A stretch of DNA of 64,000 nt from Takakia lepidozioides (GCA_030704615.1 CM060733.1:65598001-65662000); one strand, 5' to 3'. Positions 32,893 to 44,263 are shown, counted from the stretch's first letter. The notes: a model not told the origin generated them from the sequence alone. Numbers and translations: made by a program.

Positions 32893-34739
32893 GTGTCACT
32901 GGAGGAGGTGCACATTGTGAGTGTCATTACGGAGTTACCCAAGGGTTTTGAGGGGAGTACGGCTACAGGCAGTAACAGTGAGAGTGGGTTCACAAGACGA
33001 GGTATTCGGTTCAGACCACCTTCACCGCCACCCTCAATTACTGTAGAGTCAGACACAGGCTCGGAGGCTTCATCAACAGGTGTGCACTTTCATTCGCCAT
33101 TGTTGTGGGACGACATGGAGGAGATGTATGGAGCTACCAAGGGGCCTCGTAGGTACTCTGGAGCTGTGGGCACAATCGAGTTGGATGACTTTATCCAGGA
33201 GTTCGACAGCTGGTGTGATTTGCAGCAGATGCGCAATCCACATCTATTCACCCCATTCATGGCGTGGAAGGGACTGTTCCAGCATTTGGAAGGCCCGCCT
33301 ATGGACGATTACCACGAGTTCAGGCGAGGACATGAAGCAGAGATTGAGGAGTGGAGGATGTATTGGTCACCTGACTACATCTCCATTACTCGAGGCATGA
33401 CGCGACCAGTAGCTGCATCAGTACCAATAGCTCCCACTGCCAGCACTAGTAGTGGAGCAGGTAGTGCTGGTACTTCTGCAGGTGGTACCAGTTCAGAAGG
33501 TGCTACTACTCCTCCTGCCAAGCTACAACACATGTGCCTAGATTCAACCCGGTGGTGGAGTTCTTCCAGGAGTTGCGGAGGAACTACCAAGGTGTACGGA
33601 CAGAGAAGCTGCGAAGTTTGCAAGACTTCCAGCGCAAACCCAGTGAGAGCCTGCGAGAGGCGTACACTCGTATGAGGCGCTTGATAAGTGTGACCCAAGG
33701 GGTTACTGAAGCTCAGGCAATCCAGTTTTGGTATGGAATTCTGGACAAGGAGCTCAAGAGAAGGGTGCGAGATGCATGCCCTGTTACAAGCAGCCCAACC
33801 CACATTAGCAGATGTGTTTCTGCTGGCTGAGCGGATTGAGCTCAACATGGTGGAGGAACGAGTTGTTACAATGGATTTGGCAAGGACATGCCTGTACGGG
33901 GCACAGCTGTCAGCCCACAAGCACAAGGGACTGCCCAACAGCGTGGTCAGGGGGGCAAGGTTGCCCAGCCCAAGTTCCATGGAGCTTACAGGGGCCTCAG
34001 GTGCAGAGGCCCGTGGCATCTTTTGCAGGCCAACAGCAACCAGGGGTGATATGTTGGACATGTGGAGGACCCCATGTCAAGAGAGATTGCCCAGAGAGTG
34101 GCAGAAGGCCGGCACAAGCACAGCCTGCACAGTTGCAGTGTGGGCATTGTGGCAAGTATGGGCATGGAGATGCCCAGTGTTATGACTTGCATCCTGAGTT
34201 GCGCCCAGGCCAGTTCCAAGGGAACAATGGTGGCCGGGGGGCGAGGTGGACCAGCCCAGAGAGGACGAGGTGGTCGGGCACGAGGTGCAGGCCAAGGGCA
34301 AGCTCAACATGGCCAAGGACGCGGAGGTCAGGGCGTTGATCAAGGCATGGCCAACCGGCTTCAGCAGCTAGAGCAGAGGCTCGCTGCCATGGCTATAGCT
34401 CAGGCGGGTACGGCTCCCAGGCGGGATGGTCCACCTCCTGCTCCTGAGGGAGGAGATATGGGAGGCATGGGATTTATGTGCGGAGCAGCACTACCACTAG
34501 AGCAGGTGGAGTCTGCTGCAGCCGTGACTCGAGGAGCAGCACGAGTTCCTGAGCCACGAGGTGCAGAGGTGGAATTGGATCCACAGCGTGGGGAGGGAGC
34601 CGTCAGGCAAGGCTTCCTCAGTCATTCACATTGGGCGGAGACTGTGTCGACGCCATCCATGGCACCTAGTTCTCGCCCGACTGTTACCGAGGCGGAGGTT
34701 ACTATGCCATTGGGGAGAGCTACACGTGTGCAGCATTGA
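32893..34739 (+). pseudogene. gag: capsid and two CCHC zinc knuckles, frame-broken
   Basis: The first part (to about 33530) has an acidic/Ser-rich start, then IELDDFIQEFDSWCDLQQ and AWKGLFQHLEG. The capsid continues in another frame at 33534-33770 (FNPVVEFFQELRRNYQG, SLREAYTRMRRLI, QAIQFWYGILD), a Retrotrans_gag match. Two zinc knuckles of the retroviral nucleocapsid type are encoded at 34052-34090 (CWTCGGPHVKRDC) and 34139-34180 (CGHCGKYGHGDAQC). A Gly/Arg/Gln-rich tail follows in yet another frame (34240-34600). At least four frame changes are needed, so no full gag protein is expected from this copy. Confidence 0.8.
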
Positions 34740-34899
34740 CTCCTGCTGCCAAGGCTAGTGCGGCCGGTGTGTTGTTGGGGGCAGCCACCTCTGTGTGTCA
34801 AGCCCCACTGTTCTCGGCAACCATGATTGCGACGCCGGGGGTGAGACCAGCTGCAGTGTTCAGACTAGCAGCAACACTCTGAGAGAGGGGAGGTCACTT

Positions 34900-35712
34900 C
34901 ATCTTCTGCGGAGTTAGTGGAAGGTGTAGTGAGCAGGATCCTCGGATTTGAGGGTCAAGACTTGCCACGGCTGCGCCCTGGCAAGCTGCAGCTGCCAGTT
35001 GACGGAGCTGCCAGCTAGGCCAGCCATTGAGCGCGCCATGGTGACACCTGGAGTTGTCTTGTTAGACAACCAGGGAGGCATTTTCACTTTGAGTGGACCG
35101 GCAGGCAAGAAGTACGGCCACTGCGGGTCTTGTTGACTCAGGAGCTCAGCCACTGATGTTGGGCAGAGCTGCTATTGCAGGTTTGGGCCTCATGGAGGCG
35201 GATATGGAGCCTTGTCCTTTCCAGATACAGACATCTCTGGGAGGATCAGAGCAGGCTCGGGCATGACACGGCATCAGTTGGCTATTAGACTGCAGCCGGA
35301 TCATCCTGTAGATGGCTCAGTGATGCGAGCCAAGGCCATTGTGACAGACGCGGTCTCTTACGATGTCCTCGTTGGTGGGGCAGTGTTTATACCCCATGGG
35401 CTTCACCCTGGATTTCTGGGAGGGTCAGCATCCTACAGGCCTGGATGGCAGTCAGGGGATGGTCGCCGTGCACAGCTCCCTGTGACATTCATTGGGGTTA
35501 TTGCAGCTGCCCAGCGGGGCAAGATGCCAACACTAGCCGCCTTCACAGCTGCAGTTAGTTGGCCTGGAGAGTTGCTGGAAGGCAATGCCCATGCAGAGGA
35601 TGTGCCACCTCCAGCAGAGCAGGATGACATGCATGGTACGGCGGAGTTGCCTGCCATGGTTTGCTCACACTCCGTTGTGGGGTACGAGCAAGGATTTGCA
35701 GCAAGCTGCTGA
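34900..35712 (+). pseudogene. Retroviral-type aspartic protease region
   Basis: The catalytic motif Asp-Ser-Gly-Ala is encoded at 35135-35146 (LVDSGAQPLMLGRAAIAG) and a second typical block at about 35340-35400 reads VTDAVSYDVLVGGAVFIPHG. This is the pepsin-like, single-motif protease that matures gag-pol. The motif lies in a frame different from the upstream one, so there is at least one shift near 35130. The stretch from 35420 to 35712 (SGDGRRAQLPVTFIGV...) leads towards the methyltransferase without a recognised domain. Confidence 0.7.
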
Positions 35713-35837
35713 TGGACGCGTGCAACAAGCTGGGAAGAAGCTTTTGTACCGTCAGGAGAGGAGGAGAGTGCGGTGATTGACCAGGGCCACCTCAGTTGTC
35801 GCCATTGGACACCACACCTCTTGTGTGGCAGCGGCCG

Positions 35838-36893
35838 GATGAAGGCATTTGCCTTCTGGACTTGTTTGGCGGGATCAGCACCGGATTGGCTGCTGTGCTA
35901 CAGGCAGGTGGTTGCGGGTAAGGCGTACCTGTATGTGGAGAGGGATGAGACTGCACGACGCGTCTCACTGCGCCATGTGGCTCAGTTGGTACAGCAGTAC
36001 CCTGACTTGTGCCTGTGTCTGCAGTTCGTGGATACCAACAAGCCTTGCCAGCAGACATTCCTTGTTGGGGGCGCAAGATTTGGAGCAGGTTGGCTCCATT
36101 GATCTGATAGTGGCAGGTTGGCCCTGCCAAGGGATTCATCAGCCGGGCATGGCAATGGATTGCGAGACTCGAAGACGGGTCTGTTTTGGGAGATGGTGCG
36201 GATTTTGCGCGCTTGCAGCTTCATCAAGCTGTATCTCCAGCATACATCTTGGAGAATGTACCACTGATGGGTGATTCTCGGGCCAGGGTGATGGCCAGTG
36301 TGCATCAAGTCCGGTCGTGGCTTGGGTCAGCAGTGTTGCTGGATGCAGCTGCAGTGGGGTCACGGGCTCATCGTCCACGCTATGGTGGACTAACTTGATG
36401 CCACCAGCACTGCTCAAGCGTGCATTTGATGGGGTGCAGCGGCCAGCACACCTCACGTGGATGGCATTTTGGACACAGGAAGGCAGTCTCAACGTGTGAG
36501 ACACGATGACCGTTCGCCTTTGCAGTGGTCAACAGGGTGGGTCAACACGAGCAGCATTACTACACTGCTCAGCTTCCCAGGATCCCATGCTTTTCGGGAT
36601 GGTGGACCTGGCCTCCTGTGGATGCTCAGTTGCAGCAGTTAGTGGAGCCTAATGCCGACGAGCGAGAGCGGGCTATGGGGTTTTCCACTGGGACCACGGC
36701 GGTGCCTTCCCTTTCTGAGGCATCACGTCGTCAGGTGTTGGGGCAAGCAATGGATCTCAATTGCTTGACCTGGATGTCAGCTTGGCTATGGCTGAGCAAC
36801 GTAGAGTGCGGAGTGCACTTCCTTGATGGTCTCTCTGCCTACCGAGACGGTACAGGCAGCGAGTGGGGGCGAGCCGGTGAGGACCACGAGGTG
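35838..36893 (+). pseudogene. C5 cytosine DNA methyltransferase domain, frame-broken
   Basis: The conserved motifs appear in the correct order. Motif I (S-adenosylmethionine binding): LLDLFGGISTGLAAVLQAG from 35853. Motif II: YLYVERDETARR near 35930. Motif IV with the catalytic cysteine: AGWPCQG, Cys codon 36125-36127. Motif V region: TGLFWEMVRILRA near 36180. Motif VI: LENVP at 36249-36263. Motif VIII: AHRPR near 36366-36380. Motifs IX-X: ERAMGF, then RRQVLGQAMD at 36726-36755. Such enzymes methylate C5 of cytosine. The motifs fall in more than one frame, with shifts near 35910, 36050, 36140 and after 36380, so this copy is not translatable as it stands. It sits between protease and RT, within the pol region. 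Confidence 0.85.
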
Positions 36894-37089
36894 TAGACAT
36901 CCATGGCACATGTGGGAGGTGCTCGAGGTCAGAGGGAGTTGGCAGAGAAGGCAGCTGTGATGAATGAGGAGGTCTCAATGATGGATGATGGGCAGGATGA
37001 GGCCTTGTCATTGACTGAGCAGGAAGGGGGTATGCTCAAGAGGTTGCAGCATAGCAACCACGGACGCGTCCTCTACCTCTAAGCCCACT

Positions 37090-38600
37090 GGACTTAAGGT
37101 TGCAGTTACGGAGGACAATTGGGAGCCTGATTGGACCCATTGTCACGGAGGAGAGAGACGACGTATACGGCGGTTCCTGAGGGCTTACAGGAATTGCTTT
37201 GCCTTCAGTTTGAAGGACTTGGGAGCACTGAAGGGTCAAGAGATCCGTATTGAGTTGGCCACTGACACGCCAATCTTTCGGAGACCCTATAGATACAGTG
37301 ACATGGAGAGGTCTTTGATTCAGATGAGGACTCAAGATCTCTGGGAGGCAGGTTTGGTGGAGCTCTCTGGTGGAGAGTATGCTTCAGCCACAGTGATGCC
37401 AGCTAAGAGGGATGTCTATGGCAATTGGACGGAGAGACGTATGTGCGGTGATTACCGGCCTGTAAATCGTCAGACCAAGTCCGATAGGTATGCCATGCCA
37501 ACACCAGAGGAGATCTTTGATGCCATTGGGCATTCCAAGGTCTTTAGCACGTTGGATTTACGATCCGGATATCACCAGTTGCCGATCAAGGAGGCGGATA
37601 AGCAAAAGACGGCATTCTGGGGGATCAATGAGCACGGGAAGGATTGCCTATACCAGTGGCGGTTCTTACCATTTGGGCTTAAAAACGCTCCCGCTGAGTT
37701 TCAAAGAGTCATGGACAGGATTCTAGCAGGGGTGGAGTTTGCTCGGTGCTACATAGATGACATCATCATCTTTAGTGCTACGGTGGAGGAGCATGAGAGA
37801 CACCTTCAGGGGGTATTTGAGCGCTTGAGGACGCACGGATTGAAGTTACATCCGGGCAAGTGCAAGTTTTTCCACAACCAGATTGAGTATCTGGGTCACA
37901 TGATATATCCTGGAGGATTGGGGGTACAGCAGACTAAGGTAGAGTCCATTGCACAGGTTCCACGCCCCACGGATGTGAGCCGAGTTCGAGCTTTCATGGG
38001 GTTAGCAAACTATTACAGACGGTTTGTTAAGGGATTTAGTGCCATTGCAAAGGCTCTAACCAAGCTGACCAAGGTGGACCAGGAGTGGCAGTGGGAAGAT
38101 GAGCAAGAACAAGCTTTTCAAGAGCTCAAGGCGAGGTTGACCTCGGCGCCCATCTTGAGACGACCTATCAGGGGGCGTCCTTTTCAGCTGCATACAGATT
38201 GGAGCATGCTGGGGCTTGGAGCGGTGCTCACACAGGTGGATGATGAGGGAAGAGAGTTCGTAGTGGCTTATGCTAGCCGCTCGAACAATGCTGCAGAGTC
38301 TAAGTATAGCTCATATGAGGGAGAATGCTTAGCTGCAAGTGTGGGCCGTGGCACACTTCAGGTGCTATTTATACGGCAATCTCTTCACCCTTGTCACGGA
38401 TCACCAACCACTCAAGTGGTTGATGGAGTCAGACAAGCTTACGGGGAAGCTTGCACGGTGGGCACTCATCCTTCAAGAGTATGACTTTCAGGTGGTGCAT
38501 CGACCGGGTTTGGTCAATCGAAATGCAGATAAGTTGAGTCGCAATCCATGCACGAGCCAGCAGGATGACACTGGAGCTCGGTGGCATGGTGAGACGGACG
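37090..38600 (+). CDS. Reverse transcriptase and RNase H (Ty3 type)
   Basis: A single open frame from about 37100 to 38340 covers the whole RT: FAFSLKDLG entry, [55 protein letters not shown] and the catalytic CYIDDIIIF (YIDD at 37750-37761), then MGLANYYRRFVKG. RNase H starts at FQLHTDWSMLGLGAVL. The frame then shifts near 38340 and RNase H goes on as WAVAHFRCYLYGNLFTLVTD, FQVVHRPGLVNRNADKLSR to about 38560. The usual DAS of Ty3 RNase H is DWS. RT itself looks intact, unlike the other domains. Confidence 0.9.
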
Positions 38601-38694
38601 AGGAGATGGTGCCCGGATGGCATGCATCTGCATTTCTGTGTATCTTGGTAGCGGAAGGCCAGGTTGGACCTACAACAGGGATGACTGCAGATAA

Positions 38695-40184
38695 GTGTCT
38701 GAGGACCCTGAGGCCAGCAATGAGCAGGGTGGCGCCAAAGATATACATGAGGATTCAGTTGTGTTGGACTACCTCCGCAGTGGAGACACGGCAGCCACTA
38801 TGACTGCCAAGGAGAGGGATCGGATCCTACAACGAGCCAAGAGGTTCAGGTGGGAGGGGACACACCTACTCCGAGTGTGGGAGGATGGTCGAGTGAGGAT
38901 TGTGCCTCACCCAACACAGCGGGCACGGTTAGTGCGGCATGCCCACGAGGAGTTGGGGCATTTTGGGGTGCGACGCACCCATAGCCTACTGCAGGGGCAG
39001 TATTGGTGGCGTGGTATGCACACAGAGGTGCAACAATTTGTGGCTAGGTGCATGGTGTGTGACAGGGTGCGTGCTTCATTCAACGCCCCTACTCCACAAT
39101 TGCACCCTCTTCCGATCATGGGATTGGGCTACAGGTGGAGTCTTGACTTCGCAGGGCCGTTGCCACTGACCATGCGCCACAACAAGTATGTGTTGGTGAT
39201 GGTGGAGCACTTCTCCAAGTGGATTGAATTGGTTCCATTGCCTGATAAGGCTAGTGAGGGGCTGCGTATGCATTCTTGGATTGTGTGCTTAGCCGATTCG
39301 GTGCTCCAGCTGAGGTACTCACGGACCAAGGGAGAGAGTTCTTGGGGGAGTTTCAGGCTTTGTGTGACAAGGCCTTGATAGACCACCGCACCACTTCTCG
39401 GGATCATCCTGAGGCCGATGGCTTGGCAGAGAGAGTTGTTCAGACAGTAAAGAGGGGTTTGCGCAAGTATGGCTTGCAGAAGGGACACCTAGGAGATTGG
39501 GACCTTCAGTTACCCTGGCTAGCCATGGGCTACAGGTTCAGCAAGCAAGCATCACTTGCCTCCTTCTCACCATACTTTCTTCTCTTTGGCCGAGAGCCGG
39601 ATTTGCCTACATCCATTCGCAGAGAAGCTGCTACAGTTCTTAACCTTGACGATCCGGACGTGTGGGCACGTGCATGTGAGCAGCGTGCAGAGTTGTTCAA
39701 GAGAGTCATGCCCATGGCTTTCGAGAACCTTGCCATTGCACAACACCGTGATACGTTGAGGTATGCTACCATACGTGGTGGGGGCTATCGTCCTGGGGTT
39801 CGGAGATTCAACCCTGGTGACTATGTCTATCTGCAGCAGACTGCTCCTACGACCCTGGATGTGACTGCAGGACGTGTTATTTTGAGGGTTCGAGAGGTCT
39901 TGCCCTCAGGCGTCTTGGTCTTGGAGGGTCGGGATGGCATAACTTGGAAGGACCATGTGCGTAATTGTGCGCCATGTCACCTTCCGAATGTCGATGGCAG
40001 GATTGACCCAAACCTGGCAGTGGTATCTGCAGGTTTGAGGTGCATGTTGTGTGGGTCTGCTAAAGGGGCAGCCACCATGCTGGTATGTGATCGGTGCTCT
40101 AGAGGTTGGCATATGGGATGCTTGACTCCACCTCTTGAGATGGTTCCGGATGGGGATTGGTTATGTCCACATTGCATTGGATAG
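38695..40184 (+). pseudogene. Integrase with C-terminal PHD finger, one frameshift
   Basis: First frame (38695-39270): HHCC zinc finger (HAHEELGHFG...CMVCDR) and the first catalytic Asp in WSLDFAGPL (39145-39147). After a shift near 39280 the second frame (to 40184) has Asp in LTDQGREF (39323-39325) and Glu in HPEADGLAERVVQ (39411-39413). A GPY-like segment (FNPGDYVYLQQ) follows. At the C terminus, 40041-40176 encode a C4HC3 PHD finger: CMLC, LVCDRC, GWHMGC and LCPHC. PHD fingers read histone H3 tails; in integrases such a reader is thought to steer insertion, as chromodomains do in chromoviruses. That role here is inference. Confidence 0.85.
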
Positions 40185-40431
40185 GGAGTGGATACAACCA
40201 TGGAGGCTAACAAGAAACGCAAGGCCCAGCTACTAGGAGACCTTGAACACACGAGATCTTGGCTCAAGTTCATAGATTGCAAGACGGCGACTAACGATGG
40301 GGCTACTCTTGTACCCGGCCTCTTGGTTGATAGAGTTTGAGCACGATAAAGACAGTGATAGAGGACTTAGTACGGCTGTGGCTATTACATCTTGTAGCTA
40401 TCTGGAGGTAGAGGGACCTATCCACCAGCTA

Positions 40432-40440
40432 GGGGGGCGA
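40432..40440 (+). promoter_or_regulatory. Polypurine tract candidate
   Basis: AGGGGGGCGA followed by TTGTGC. A plus-strand primer site should touch the 3' LTR, but the LTR copy starts 89 bp further on, after the duplicated 87-bp block. Confidence 0.4.
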
Positions 40441-40970
40441 TTGTGCTAGACTACTTTATTGTGCATATATGTGTGGTGTGGTCTGGACAGCGATGTAGTT
40501 GTGTAGCGATATGTATGCGCACGACAGCTGTCAAGTTAAATAAGCACAGTGTGAAAACAGCTAGAATAAAACTAGTTATTTGTATTTAACACTTGGATTT
40601 AGGTCAAGTGTTAAATCAGGTGTCAAGTTTAGTTTTGACACCTGGTCTGTCTTATCTTCACGAGAGCGGCAGTCGCGCAGCTCATCTCTCTCGAGTTGAG
40701 CCTGCGCGACCGAGCTCCTGCATTCTTCAGATCTGAGTGTATGATGGGAGTGTAGGTTGTTGTGGGGTGGAGTCCCCATAGCTTGGGGTGCCCCTGGCTC
40801 GACTATTATCTTAAAGAGTGATCTTGAGGGATTGCATATTTCTTGTGTTGAGAGTGCGTGTCCTTTTTCAAGTTTGTTTATCATTGTGCTAGACTACTTT
40901 ATTGTGCATATATGTGTGGTGTGGTCTGGACAGCGATGTAGTTGTGTAGCGATATGTATGCGCACGACAG
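40441..40970. repeat. 87-bp direct duplication flanking the right LTR
   Basis: 40441-40527 (TTGTGCTAGACTACTTTATT ... GCGCACGACAG) is repeated without change at 40884-40970. The first copy is followed by C and the right LTR. The second begins at the first base after that LTR and continues as AGAAGTTTGTGAAG. Confidence 0.95.
40529..40883 (+). repeat. Right LTR
   Basis: Copy of 29080-29434, same 355 bp and no difference seen. Starts TGTCAAG and ends TTTATCA. Confidence 0.95.
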
Positions 40971-43020
40971 AGAAGTTTGTGAAGCATCAAAGTGAGGAGA
41001 TTGCCTTGGAGACGAGTAGGAGAGCTGGAGATGGACTACCGTTGATGAGTACCAAGGTGGACTGTGTGGAGTGTCACACTACCAAGCTATAGAACATCCC
41101 AAGCCTTCATTATCCCTTTAGGTGACTTACCACTTCCCTTGAGATTTCATGCATTATGCATTGCACACCAAGCTAGGAGCTTAAGTGATATTGGTTATAT
41201 ATGTGTTGAAGGAATAAAAAAACTAACCCTTTCAAGTAGAAAGGAGTCTATGTGCATTTCCAGTTGGAGTGCTATACTTTACGTGGAAGGGGAAGGTCCC
41301 CAAGTGTTTACCTCGAAGGGTTTGAGGTCCTTACACCAAAAGAATGGTGTAAGTTTTTTTTGTTTTTTTTTTTTGTTCAATTATATGCATACCCAGAGCT
41401 TGGAAAGCTCTGGAAGTGACTAACCAGCAGCCAGGGTGGCTGATTTTTAGGCCTTAGGCCAACTAATATCCAAAGGATAAACCAAGGCAAGAGACCTTGG
41501 GGGGAAGGAGGGTTTTTGTTTGTTTTTTTGGATTTAGGAAGCTTTTCTGGTCGTTGCCCAGCAGCAGAGCGGGCCGTTGGGCCAGAAGAAGACGCGCCAT
41601 AGCCATTTGCAAAGGAGGGAGTATAGCCAAGAGCCGTGGAAGGCCACGCGCCTCGGCGCACACTAGCCGCGGGCCCCCACGTTGACTGTGCCGTACTTTT
41701 CAGCCATTAAATCAGCACGAGGCACTTGAATAGGGGTGGGGGGGTGTCCCCCTAGGACCCCGCGGGGTCCCTGAGTACGGCGGACCGCTGGATAAACGCA
41801 CGGACCCCACGACCGACTGCTGGTCCGTCACGCGGACCCCTCCGCGCTGCCCCACGCCGCGCCATGTGGCGGGCAGGGCTTTGTCCGCTGGGTGCTGCGG
41901 AAGCGCCTGCTGAAGGGGGTATTTCCTACCTTGTACTATTATGTTTTTTTGATACCCCTCTTAGGGGCCTCTTAGGGGAATTGTGGGTCTTTTTACGATC
42001 GGATGGAATGATAAATTCCGTAACTCGGGTATGTTAGAGCTTTAAGGGAGAGGGATTGTATGAGCCATAGCTCAGTCCGGGGAGTTTAGGAGCCTCCGAG
42101 CTACACACCGAGACAGCGTGAGAGAAAATTTGGACAAGAAATACACTAGCCTTGAATCTAGGCTACAGTGAGGAATAGTGTCAAGCATAGAGGTAGGGGA
42201 TGACGGATTCCGGGCATAGAAAGGGTCTCCACTAGCCTTAAGTCAAGGGAGTGGAGGGCACGTGGGGAAAAACAGCCCGGCCCCACCACACTTAGCATGT
42301 TTTGAGCCAGCCGATGAATTATTGAGTGACGGATGGGCGGCGGGCCCCGGATTGCGTTCATCCGTAGTCGTGGATTGCGACGGCTATTCCCCGCATTGGG
42401 AGCCATTCCTCGGCGTTCCCATCCTCAGGGTTGGTTCCCAGGCTGTTCCCTGGGTCCCCCAGAGGTAATTTCAGGATCATTGGAGCCTAGGAAGGATTCT
42501 CTACCTTAGAGGTATTTTTTCTGATTTACTTATTTTTTATTATTTGCTGGCCATTTGTGCATTATTAATCATGGTAGTCCTAGGGACTTGAGAGTATATT
42601 CACCCTTTTAACACCATAATTGGGAAGGGAATTGGGCATTGGGAAGGGATTTCCCCCTCTTCCTCCCTACACTCGGTAGATGCTTTGTGAAGAGACCAGG
42701 TAAAGTATTCCGACTGTTTGCGTCTCGGGGGTTTAGGCTTGTAGGATTTTTAGTAAATAAAGAAGACTTGGAAGGCAATTGCAAGACTAAAATACATAAA
42801 AAGACTATAGGAACTAGAAACGCAACCTTGCCCTGTGAAGTAGAAATTGTATTCTCTTTGCCGGTAGAATTAGAATTGTTTTATTATCGCCGCCACTAGC
42901 ACTGTCGTGGATCCCCTGCACTAACCGCAGTCAGGTGGACGGTTCTTGAGCCCAATCCATTCCGTTACACACCTCGACCCCTCCTAGCAAGTACGCCATC
43001 ACCCTGACCGCGTCGGTCCA
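40971..43020. other. Non-coding flank right of the methyltransferase element
   Basis: No convincing gene. A short coding-like tail (HQSEEIALETSRRAGDGLPL) at 40975-41092 follows the duplication and may be element-derived. GC-rich DNA at 41680-41920 and T-rich runs at 41355-41375 and 41510-41530 are present. Confidence 0.4.
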
Positions 43021-43140
43021 GGGTTCGTCAGGGCCTCGACGTAGGATACCCACTTTGATACATAAGGGATTACACTTGGACTTAGATGACATTGGACACT
43101 TGGGCCAACGGCATAGGCTACCCTAGTTACAATTTAAAAT
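43020..43140. repeat. Isolated copy of the 25.8-27.9 kb repeat family
   Basis: Contains TTGGGCCAACGGCATAGGCT and GATTACACTTGGACTTAGAT, matching phrases of the upstream cluster in the same orientation. Confidence 0.75.
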
Positions 43141-43634
43141 AACAAACTTAGATATAGTATGCACGGTGGCGATCCCGTGGTGGTTCCAGATGTGATAGCA
43201 GAACTACTTGAATTGCAGACAACGAATCGAGTCATAGCACATGGAGTAAACAACATGCCTCCACATGGCGCTAATGAGAAGGGTGAGAATGGGGTGCTAA
43301 ATAAAAAATGTGTACATACATGGAGCTTGCTTAGACATTAGACTTAATAGTAATATGAAACTGCACACTTCACCGTTTACATGTAAGTAGGGTGTGCAAA
43401 TATGAGGAATCAATCACTACAACTTGCACACAACAATTCAATGGTCTTCACAAGCTGGTGAGGCTAGGATCGAGCATTGTTGTGACCAGTGATTTTAAAA
43501 AGCTGTGACTCGGAGCGATTGGAGCACGGAGAATTCCTATTCTGAGAGCTGATTGAGATCCCGACTTGATTTGTCGATGACAAATCAAGTATGATTACAG
43601 CCTACTGTGTTTTGCTTGACATAGTAACTCACCG

Positions 43635-44155
43635 CAACTCGCTGACCTGTGTCCATGGCTGCTTACATGCATGGGTTCATACCTGGATGTGTCGCCTCCC
43701 CTGCAACAAACAGTCTTCCAATAAGGGGCTCAGCAAGTGTACTCCTAGCACCATCTGCTTTAATAGAAGGATTTGTGTAACCCCCTCTCACATACATTTC
43801 GTTTGCCCAACTGAATATGCAACCTCCTTGGAAGTAGACAAATGTTGGATGCGATGCATCATTCTGAGGGTCTGTATCCACCTTTGAAAAGCCACTCCTG
43901 ATGAAGAACCTGTGTGGCATCCCCAGTGAAATGGAAACCTTATCTAGCAACGTTCTCTGGCTATGCTTTCAGCATACACACTGTCAGGTTTTTTGCATTC
44001 ACATCCGTCACTGTAGGTGGATTGGCTTTCCCAAATATCCCATCCAGCTGAGAAAGTGCTCACCGAAAAATCTCTTCTTCTGTCAGTTGTGACATGGCAA
44101 CAACAACTTGCCCAGCAATGACTGCCACGATGACGAATTTGCCCAAGGTAGATGG
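43635..44155 (-). pseudogene. Flavin-containing amine oxidase pseudogene (C-terminal part)
   Basis: Minus-strand reading gives, in order, VVVAMSQLTEEEIFR, a TGA stop, ALSQLDGIFGKANPPTVTD, then after decayed sequence FSWANEMYVRGGYTNPSIKA, STLAEPLIGRLFVAGEAT, HPGMNPCM, a TAA stop and AAMDTGQRVA before a possible splice donor. The GRLFVAGEAT block is the C-terminal FAD-binding motif of amine/polyamine oxidases, and the EEI..AL..LDGIFG block normally precedes it. At least two stops and a frame change mean it is not functional. No N-terminal FAD Rossmann motif was found. Confidence 0.65.
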
Positions 44156-44263
44156 TCAACTGGAAACAGCAGCGACAGCAATTGATAGAACAAGGACTGC
44201 TAATGAAGGCACATTCTTCAACACATTTTGGTCTGTTTCTCCCTGTTATTAGAATCGGCCCTA

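Larger units (their letters stand above)
29080..40883 (+). mobile_element. Ty3/gypsy LTR retrotransposon with DNA methyltransferase and PHD finger
   Basis: Two 355-bp LTRs, identical as read, enclose about 11.1 kb. Order: LTR, putative self-primer site, leader with antisense frames, unknown ORF1, gag (capsid plus two CCHC knuckles), aspartic protease, C5 cytosine methyltransferase, reverse transcriptase/RNase H, integrase and PHD finger. RT before integrase marks the Ty3/gypsy group. To my knowledge, retrotransposons carrying cytosine methyltransferases have been reported only from dinoflagellates and from charophyte Ty3 elements. No 5-bp target duplication is visible (GGAGA on the left, TTGTG on the right). 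Frames other than RT are interrupted many times. Confidence 0.9.
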
